DNA of 22,139 nt, taken from the NCBI GenBank assembly GCA_903854075.1, contig CAINVI010000274.1, forward strand, positions 1-22,139. Direction: 5' to 3'. The stretch comes from Candidatus Pollutiaquabacter sp. (GTDB lineage Bacteria > Bacteroidota > Bacteroidia > AKYH767-A > 2013-40CM-41-45). Below the pieces are notes generated by a model, which saw only the letters and a list, made by a program, of their open reading frames with translations, searched no databases and was not told the origin of the DNA. Numbering within the stretch: the stretch's first letter is position 1; each line of letters begins with the position of its first letter. The position numbers and the translations under genes are program-made. This document shows, piece after piece, positions 18,101-22,139 of the stretch.

Positions 18101-19767
18101 GCATCACCGGATTGGCGTTAGGAACATATACAGCAACTATTACAGATGCTGCTGGATGTACCGGAACAGCAACCGTAACGATTAACGGATCTGCAAACAG
18201 CTTAGGAACGACCGGCGCGATAAACGGTCCAAACGGAGCATGTCGTAACACCACCATAACCTATAGCATCACCGCTGTTACAGGCGCTGATTCGTATTCC
18301 TGGACACTACCTGCCGGCATGACAGGTGCTTCTACCAGCAATAGTATCACCGTAAGTGTTGGAAGTAATTTTGGTGGAGGATTTATTTGTGTAACACCGG
18401 CCAACAGTTGCGGCGCTGGTACACCTTCCTGCAAGAATATCCCACCATTAACTGTGAAGCCGGGCTATCCGGGATCTATTTCAGGACCTGTTTACGCGTG
18501 CGGACCGAACACCTACACCTACTCTATTTCACCTACAGCTAATGCACTTTCCTACGAATGGTCAGTTACTGGAACCGGCGCTACAATTTCCGGCGGTCAA
18601 GGTACCACTTCCATTCAGGTGACGGTGACAGCCGGCTTTGTCTCCGGTAGACTGGGCGTACGCGCTGTGAATTGCGTAGGCAACAGTTCTACACGATACC
18701 AGACAATCACTGGACTACCTTCCGTCAGCGGTGCATTAACCGGAACACAATATCCTTGTCCGAATACCACTGTCAACTATTCTGTCGGTGCTGCATCGGG
18801 CGCTACTTCGTACAACTGGTCGGTTACCGGTAATGCTACCATACTTTCCAGCAGCAACACTTCTTGTTCCATTCAATTCGCATCGAATTGGGGCGGCGGT
18901 AAAATCACTGTTGCTGCAATCAACACTTGCGGAGGCAACACCAAAGACTACGCGCTCTATTCCACTCCATTGCAGCCGGGCGGCATGACCGGACCAGCGA
19001 ACAACCTGTGTCATGCAGACGGTGCACGATCTGCTACCTACTCGATCAGTCCGGTAAGTGGCGCGACATCGTATACTTGGACCGTTCCCACAGGTATGAA
19101 CATTACGAACAATTCAGGAACATCGATCTCTGTATCTATTAACGGTAACTTCACCGGAGGCAATGTTTGCGTGAGCGCATCCAACACCTGCGGCGCAAGT
19201 CCGTCACGCTGTCTGATAACTACGGCAAAACCAGCCATACCGGGACTCATAACAGGATCATCATCGGTCTGCAAAACTGCAGCGAATGAGGCCTACAGCG
19301 TAGCTAACGTTACCGGTGCTGCTTTTTATTACTGGAGCGCAAGTAACGGAGCGGTTCCATCCATCTCCAATACAAATTCGGTAACGGTAAACTACAATTA
19401 TGCAACCTCGACAACAGCTGCTGTAGCGGTATCCGTGGCCAACGGATGCGGCACTACATCGCCATCCAGAAAAATTGTGAGTGTAAACTTACTTTGTAAA
19501 GAGGAATTATATGCCGAAGGACTGATCGCCTATCCTAATCCTGCAAACGAAAATACAACGATCAGTTTCACAGGAAAATCAGAAGGACTTGCCACACTGG
19601 AAGTAAGCAATGTACTCGGTGAAACACTGCGAAAATACGAAGTAGATGTTCAGCGTGGCAGAAACGAATTCAACGTATCTACCGGAACGCTTTCACCAGG
19701 CCTTTATCTTATCACGGTAAAAACTCCAGATGGCACTGCTTCGTCTATACGACTTACTGTCAACTAA
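12193..19767 (+). CDS. Giant secreted SprB-like/protease/MBG/PKD-repeat protein with T9SS sorting domain
   Basis: A 2524-residue cell-surface or secreted protein. In order by residue: signal peptide 1-25; a ~105-residue domain (26-130) repeated as a second copy at about 379-496; SprB-like repeats at about 132-376 and 497-756, and again at about 1861-2000; a subtilase-fold protease at about 890-1330; a TIG-like domain at about 1331-1415; MBG-like domains at 1417-1515 and, interrupted, 1516-1766; a third at 1770-1856; five PKD-like repeats at about 2007-2435; and a T9SS type-A sorting tail at 2437-2524 (YPNPANENT...GLYLITV). Protease landmarks are Asp910 (GVISDSY), Asp955-Glu956 (DEGRAM) where subtilisins have HGTH, Asn1037 (SAGN) and Ser1259 (GTSCAAPH), with a beta-rich insert between the last two. 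Eleven NGRAIV hexapeptides lie at 1576-1696. Adhesion plus proteolysis at the cell surface is inferred. Confidence 0.9.
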   Translation: MKSNLLRYQLVLALLLSTVLEAHSQITTYVTGTNFCAGQGVTVNFNAPNANLGNIYTAELSGPTGSFLQAQPIGSLMADTGYSVLQGSIYCSIPMQVVPGFGYRIRITGSNPIIAGTDNGSNLSIGAPNIVISSVTNVSCFGASNGSATVTVTNPVQTGSYSYYWSPGNPSGYTSPTISNAAPANYSVVVIDPFGCSSTAQASISQPTAIQFQTPVTTPPICSGQASGNISIFNVTGGSPFINNDPYINSPFVYQYSLSSGASVIATNFSGSFGELAAGTYFITITDSNSCSATANAVLNDPPVLSMDIIPDTQSVCSETTTGAVSIIVNGGVTPYTYDYFDTLNLGVGTYSYTVVDSAGCALTQQALVLDSICSTGTITTQIQSQSNIFCAGDGSGLGGGVAGIPDNASFTVAFTSTPVNPGNIFMVELSDSLGIFNQSNVIGMLNTSTLSLGNGDTIPCSIPAGTTYSNFYRIRVVSTDPYVIGSDNGVDLTVLHPEVSVSNSIQPLCSYSAGGSVTLAISNANGIFSQSWSANENTINLSPGTVTSTGIKSYSISNSNMLAAMYQIILTDSNYCPFSINYNLESQSSSIFAGELLETNPSCTGLENGSIHLVEASGGTPYTSSNYPMGYLFTLVTPSSPLTNASGIFDELPEGYYSYFTSDSIGCQSDTLPVSLLISNPLTLSVTPDSQGVCVSAVGTVSLSAVGGQAPYAFSGADSTDLQAGTYTYFVIDETGCTDTATAILTSFQCIEATIAPPDSGKVTSSLGAELLSLFEAADSTSGSVPTSAIDSTIYNVIGNSIRIEVIANETTYDTLLGLLQQPYYGMTELVDNGEGSLVITGSFPIANLWKLEPISGRFNLINFIRPLSPPVSNQGLVTSQGDSASRAVVARTLFNVEGEGIKIGVISDSYNKAPGNPAAVNVVNGDLPGDPSNSINPYSVEVLKDYIYGTKTDEGRAMLQIVHDLAPKSELAFRTGFISSGDFAEGIFELAEAGCDIIVDDVTYITEPYFKDGVISKAVDSVKSAGVSYFTSAGNFGTASYEGMFSPVAAPTGYTGFAHDFGGGDIQQQVTLNPGTYTIVLQWDDNYYSLAEQPGAQHDFDIYLLDQSGNLLFGYNRKNNWGDPIEVLPFSVSGDYPTVANIMIVRSWTATNVPVKLKYVVFRGNMTINEFTTGGSTIVGQANSAGAMTVGALLYSNSAAYGNTPSISSYSSRGGTAVSGLVRSKPDFTAPSGINTTVNFGSKDLEGDGFPNFYGTSCAAPHAAAVAALVQSAHNKFYGAKLSPDSIKLVLTSTAVDMESPGFDFSSGAGLINSDAAIRTFATSAPILSSLLVADATITPGTNPMTITLNGEFFNDSSVVTLRGIALPTTYVDAEHLTAELPAFVGNPPVQVLNQATTPSGEDGGYSDKLFLLPSTQQQIVVTAVNMTKKYGESIPTFTSEITLNGQPLSSTSLTPADLGLDSIVYDCPAGSLSDVGIYYIRPSITLDPLDSYDATLIDNFEYVFNDGLLTIEKLLLTITPRDTTLTYGDKIELPDFNFSYDESNIAASDKANLYTSLSTEYTSQFDGSLGLVNGRAIVNGRAIVNSDLQNLGILASVSSISNGRAIVNGRAIVNGRAIVNNIADDDSIEVIDVSPVSFFNYPTNPDTTSLENATQFLNGRAIVNGRAIVNGRAIVNGRAIVNGRAIVNGRAIVNSSTISDNSNENVVVIVDQSDVEAPTFDEIENYYSVNLITGNTVGQWKIVPGAFLSANFDITYGLGTLTIIPDTLTFKANDTTMACNELPEFTPTMEFVNYDDSLESIFATPPTYTLKDANQNIITGDHPAEGSYAIVPTGGVLPDTSNYIIIYENGTLTLPALLTLTSTVSMPTCYGGTGSVSLTTSGGTSPYTTSGDDLINLPASTYSYTVTDANGCSTSAMSTLTDPSKVQGNATSTDASCSGNDGTATVAGYGGSAPYTYLWSDGQTTASITGLALGTYTATITDAAGCTGTATVTINGSANSLGTTGAINGPNGACRNTTITYSITAVTGADSYSWTLPAGMTGASTSNSITVSVGSNFGGGFICVTPANSCGAGTPSCKNIPPLTVKPGYPGSISGPVYACGPNTYTYSISPTANALSYEWSVTGTGATISGGQGTTSIQVTVTAGFVSGRLGVRAVNCVGNSSTRYQTITGLPSVSGALTGTQYPCPNTTVNYSVGAASGATSYNWSVTGNATILSSSNTSCSIQFASNWGGGKITVAAINTCGGNTKDYALYSTPLQPGGMTGPANNLCHADGARSATYSISPVSGATSYTWTVPTGMNITNNSGTSISVSINGNFTGGNVCVSASNTCGASPSRCLITTAKPAIPGLITGSSSVCKTAANEAYSVANVTGAAFYYWSASNGAVPSISNTNSVTVNYNYATSTTAAVAVSVANGCGTTSPSRKIVSVNLLCKEELYAEGLIAYPNPANENTTISFTGKSEGLATLEVSNVLGETLRKYEVDVQRGRNEFNVSTGTLSPGLYLITVKTPDGTASSIRLTVN
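14869..16170 (+). other. Subtilase-fold protease domain with Glu in place of the catalytic His
   Basis: Domain within the giant protein. The Asp box is VISDSY (D910). The His box HGTHVAG of subtilisins is replaced by DEGRAMLQ, followed by IVHDLAP as subtilisins have GVAP, so Glu956 takes the His position. The oxyanion Asn1037 is in SAGN as in subtilisins, and Ser1259 is in GTSCAAPHAAA. Between Asn and Ser lies an extra beta-rich segment (about 1042-1185) resembling a pre-peptidase or jelly-roll insert. A Glu/Asp/Ser set is known from sedolisins (S53), which instead have Asp at the oxyanion position. It is therefore best called S8/S53-like. Confidence 0.75.
16918..16953 (+). repeat. NGRAIV repeat block 1 (2 copies of 18 bp)
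   Basis: Two tandem 18-bp units, each encoding Asn-Gly-Arg-Ala-Ile-Val, residues 1576-1587. The codons differ between copies (aat/aac, att/atc, gtc/gtt) while the residues do not. Confidence 0.95.
17005..17058 (+). repeat. NGRAIV repeat block 2 (3 copies of 18 bp)
   Basis: Three tandem units encoding NGRAIV, residues 1605-1622, 17 residues after block 1. Arg is aga in the first copy and cgt in the other two, so the protein repeat is kept while the DNA has drifted. Confidence 0.95.
17173..17280 (+). repeat. NGRAIV repeat block 3 (6 copies of 18 bp)
   Basis: Six tandem units encoding NGRAIV, residues 1661-1696, 38 residues after block 2. Copies 2 and 3 are identical at DNA level and copies 4 to 6 differ by only one or two bases, which suggests recent expansion inside this block. 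All six encode exactly the same hexapeptide. Confidence 0.96.
18211..19497 (+). repeat. Five tandem PKD-like repeats in the giant protein
   Basis: Five units of about 82-89 residues, starting near 18214, 18478, 18733, 18979 and 19246. Each begins with a Gly-x-x-x-Gly type turn and a Cys, then Y-S-I/V, G-A-x-S/F-Y-x-W, a Gly-rich strand and, in most, an N-x-CG motif. They are likely stalk-forming beta-sandwich modules just before the sorting domain. Confidence 0.8.
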
Positions 19768-19768
19768 A

Positions 19769-22015
19769 TTAAAATCGGATACCGACCGTAAAAACAACCG
19801 TTCTGCCTTCATTGGGCAGCAATCCCGGACCCGGATAACCTGCTGAGCGACGTGTCGCATAGACATCGTTCAGCAGGTTATTTATTGCCAGCTTAAAGAT
19901 GTAATGCGCCTTGAGCGTGTACTGTCCGGAAAAATCTACTACCGAATAGGCGGGCAATTGTCCGGACTGCGCATTGTCAGTTGCTTCGACGGTATTGTTT
20001 GCATCGGTAAATACGGAAGACGTGTAACTCTCCTGCAATGTAGCAGCAATATTATCCGATGCCCATGTTAGTCCGTAACGTACTATTTTGCGTGGCGCAT
20101 ACTCCACCTGATTCCCAGAAAGATTGATAAAATTAGCCTCGTCGCTCGTTGTATTAACGAAGGTATAATCAACATATTCTGCACTGGTGATTGCAACACT
20201 GGCCCAAAAACCAAGACCGCACAAAAAACTCTCCGGACACTTCAGACGAAAGGGATGAGCTTCGAGATACATTTCCACGCCGCGATGACGACTGTCACCC
20301 AGATTGGTTTTATACTGATACAAGGTCAAGTCATCACGCTGCAAGGTAACGTTACCTACTCTGTCTCTATAGCGCAAGTAAAACAAGTTAACATCGTAGG
20401 ACAACCAATCGCCTAACTTTCCTTTTGTTCCGAAGTCTGCGCTGAAGCCGGAAGCATCCTTCAAGGAAGGATTAATTATATCCATTGTGGCAGCTGGCGT
20501 GAGTTCGGAATAAGTAACCGGACGATACGACTGCGAGAAATTAAAATATAATTTCGACTGATCTGCATATTTCCATTCGGCACCTATACCGGCCAGTAAA
20601 AAGGAACGTGTCATGGCTTCCGCTTGAATTTGCTCAGGCACATTTGAAGTCATCCCTAATCGGCCGTCACGTGACGAACGAATATATTCAAAGCGCAAAC
20701 CCGGTGTCACCGAAATCGACGAAGTGAGATGAAATACATTTTCTGTAAATGCAGCATAATTGAGCGACCCGTATTCCAGTTTTCTCGGAAAATCGGTGGC
20801 TACGGAAAGTAATTCAAAGTCCATGAACGAACTATTGGTGCCAACACCTTTCTGATTGCGGTTGATTGTTCCTGTAAAGCAACGAACACCACCGACTAAA
20901 GTGTGGTTTCGACCGGACAAGCTATACTCATAATTCACACGAATCTCTGAGGTGAAGTTCTTGTAATAATCACGATCAACCTGCCGGTTCGCATAACTTC
21001 CGGTTACACTGCTGACCGTATCCTGTATAAGCATGGAGCCCACCATACCTACGCTGTTCCGCTCCGCCGCGAGCAGCGTAGCGGAATACTTTAAACGAAG
21101 TCTGTCGGAATATTTCCAGTCCACAAGCAGATGAATAGTATTCCAGGGCGTACTTAACCAGTTGCGTGCACGTAGAGATTGCGACGGATCTATTGCAAAC
21201 AGCGAATCCGTCAGGCCGCCAGGTTGCTGCAATTCATTTCGAAGCATCGTTGCTTCCAGTGCAACTTCCAATCTCGTGTTGAGTTGGTAAGCGATTCGCC
21301 CGAATAATTGTCCGGTACGATAGCGTGCATTTTCCCGCCAACCATCAGCCTGACGATGATGGTACGAAACAAAGTAGTTCCAGGAGGACAATTGTCCGCC
21401 TACTGAATTGTATGTATTCAGCAAGCCGTAGCTTCCTATACTTTGAAGCGATTCAACAGCTATTCGCTTTTTCTTATCGCCGCTTTTCATCGAATAGTTG
21501 AGTAACCCGCCGAACTGTGGACCGAATTGTAACGTAGCTGCGCCGCGGATGAGTTGCACCTGTTCGACAGCCTCCAACGACGGGCTGTAATACGCTTCAG
21601 GGTAGCCAAAAGGATCTGCAGCAATATCGTATCCGTTTTGACGCACATTCAATTCCCAAGAGCGGTTGGGGCTCAGTCCTCGGACAGACACACCCATTTG
21701 TGCGCCCGAGCCATCACTTTCAAAAACAAAAACTCCGGGTGTTCTGGAAAACACCTGACGGGCTGAATTCTGTACGAGGTTAGCATTAATTTCATCCAAC
21801 TTTATTAACGATGTTTTCTTGGACGAAATCAAAATCATATCCAACGTTTCCGGAACAGGAATCATCACGCGGTCACGATAACCGGTAATTTGCAATTCAG
21901 AAAGCGTATCCATCCGGAAAACAGCCAGACTATCCCAACCGCCGGCATTTGCCAACGACTCTTCCGAAAAACATAAAAAAAGAGCTAAAATTAGCGTTTG
22001 GAGAAAAATCCTCAT
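19769..22015 (-). CDS. TonB-dependent outer-membrane receptor, FecA-like
   Basis: A 748-residue outer-membrane receptor that takes up a ligand, probably a ferric chelate, using TonB energy. The signal peptide is MRIFLQTLILALFLCFSEESLANA. A plug domain follows (about 60-175), with SARQVFSRTPGVFVFESDGSG, VSVRGLSPNRS and VEQVQLIRGAATLQFGPQFGGLLNY. A 22-strand-type barrel follows, ending ...GRTVVFTVGIRF with the usual C-terminal Phe. It lacks the carboxypeptidase-like N-terminal domain of SusC-type receptors, and no SusD partner is nearby. The overall plug resembles FecA-type iron receptors; ligand identity is inferred only from this and from the Fur-like site upstream. The ATG at 22015 begins the signal peptide. 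The 3' end is one base from the stop of the convergent giant gene, with no terminator between. Confidence 0.93.
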   Translation of the reverse strand: MRIFLQTLILALFLCFSEESLANAGGWDSLAVFRMDTLSELQITGYRDRVMIPVPETLDMILISSKKTSLIKLDEINANLVQNSARQVFSRTPGVFVFESDGSGAQMGVSVRGLSPNRSWELNVRQNGYDIAADPFGYPEAYYSPSLEAVEQVQLIRGAATLQFGPQFGGLLNYSMKSGDKKKRIAVESLQSIGSYGLLNTYNSVGGQLSSWNYFVSYHHRQADGWRENARYRTGQLFGRIAYQLNTRLEVALEATMLRNELQQPGGLTDSLFAIDPSQSLRARNWLSTPWNTIHLLVDWKYSDRLRLKYSATLLAAERNSVGMVGSMLIQDTVSSVTGSYANRQVDRDYYKNFTSEIRVNYEYSLSGRNHTLVGGVRCFTGTINRNQKGVGTNSSFMDFELLSVATDFPRKLEYGSLNYAAFTENVFHLTSSISVTPGLRFEYIRSSRDGRLGMTSNVPEQIQAEAMTRSFLLAGIGAEWKYADQSKLYFNFSQSYRPVTYSELTPAATMDIINPSLKDASGFSADFGTKGKLGDWLSYDVNLFYLRYRDRVGNVTLQRDDLTLYQYKTNLGDSRHRGVEMYLEAHPFRLKCPESFLCGLGFWASVAITSAEYVDYTFVNTTSDEANFINLSGNQVEYAPRKIVRYGLTWASDNIAATLQESYTSSVFTDANNTVEATDNAQSGQLPAYSVVDFSGQYTLKAHYIFKLAINNLLNDVYATRRSAGYPGPGLLPNEGRTVVFTVGIRF

Positions 22016-22029
22016 TGACAGTTATTTTT

Positions 22030-22054
22030 ATTTAGACTAATTCTAAATTAGACT
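22030..22054 (-). promoter_or_regulatory. Fur-like operator with an extra half-site
   Basis: A 19-bp palindrome ATTTAGA-CTAAT-TCTAAAT (22030-22048) is followed by a third half-site so that TCTAA-A-TTAGA (22042-22052) is also palindromic. TTAGACT occurs twice with a 16-base offset (22032 and 22048). It lies 15-40 bases before the receptor ATG, overlapping where transcription should start. A -7-like TATCATTG (minus strand, 22056-22063, one mismatch) sits just upstream. Iron-dependent repression by Fur is the natural reading, by analogy with iron receptors. Confidence 0.55.
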
Positions 22055-22076
22055 GCAATGATACAAAACAAGATCA

Positions 22077-22091
22077 GTCAGGCTACCTGAC
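22077..22091. repeat. Inverted repeat GTCAGG-CTA-CCTGAC upstream of the TonB receptor
   Basis: A perfect 6-bp inverted repeat with a 3-base centre, about 62 bases before the receptor ATG and upstream of the -7-like box. It could be a second operator or the end of a terminator for a gene beyond the window. No T run follows on either strand, so a terminator is less likely. Confidence 0.45.
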
Positions 22092-22139
22092 AACGATCAC
22101 TTTACTTTTAAATAATTGATTTCCAATTAAATAAAATCA

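Overview
The window looks like a chromosomal segment of a member of the Bacteroidota, at or near Chitinophagales/Sphingobacteriales level. Four things point there: promoters of the TTG-N19-TAnnTTTG type with no clear Shine-Dalgarno sites, a fused SecD-SecF protein, a mitochondrial-type aconitase, and two secreted proteins ending in type IX secretion (T9SS) type-A sorting domains, one of them with SprB-like repeats. I see no tRNA, rRNA, insertion sequence, integrase or CRISPR array.

Left part (1-7085), core genes. The C-terminal PHP nuclease part of a PolX DNA polymerase enters from the left edge. It converges on tatA across a perfect bidirectional terminator. Upstream of tatA on the same strand is secDF, with its own terminator and a textbook Bacteroidota promoter. 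A 420-base interval then holds a possible 52-residue single-pass membrane protein (minus strand) and the promoter of a mitochondrial-type aconitase (plus strand), which ends at a strong terminator. In this part, promoter -7 boxes fall on or just downstream of the start of the longest reading frame of tatA, secDF and acn, so the true starts are further in.

Middle part (7086-12192), mixed genes. A YdhS-like FAD/NAD(P)-binding flavoprotein gene is split by one in-frame TAG and is called a pseudogene. It is followed by a lipoprotein form of methionine sulfoxide reductase B. That gene ends flush against the stop codon of a convergent gene for a secreted FG-GAP/VCBS-repeat protein with a T9SS tail. 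Then come yajQ and a leader that can fold into several stems.

Right part (12193-22139), surface and transport genes. A 2524-residue secreted multidomain protein carries SprB-like modules, a subtilase-fold protease whose His box is replaced by Asp-Glu-Gly-Arg-Ala-Met, a TIG-like domain, MBG-like domains, 11 copies of the hexapeptide NGRAIV in three blocks, five PKD-like repeats and a T9SS tail. It converges with a one-base gap on a FecA-type TonB-dependent receptor. Upstream of the receptor is a 19-bp Fur-like palindrome plus a third half-site.

The most unusual features are the NGRAIV blocks, which appear to lie inside an interrupted MBG-like domain, and the Glu-for-His protease in the same polypeptide. 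The secretion genes (secDF, tatA) are housekeeping. SecDF would assist Sec export of the T9SS cargo, the lipoprotein and the TonB receptor, but no T9SS machinery gene lies in this window.
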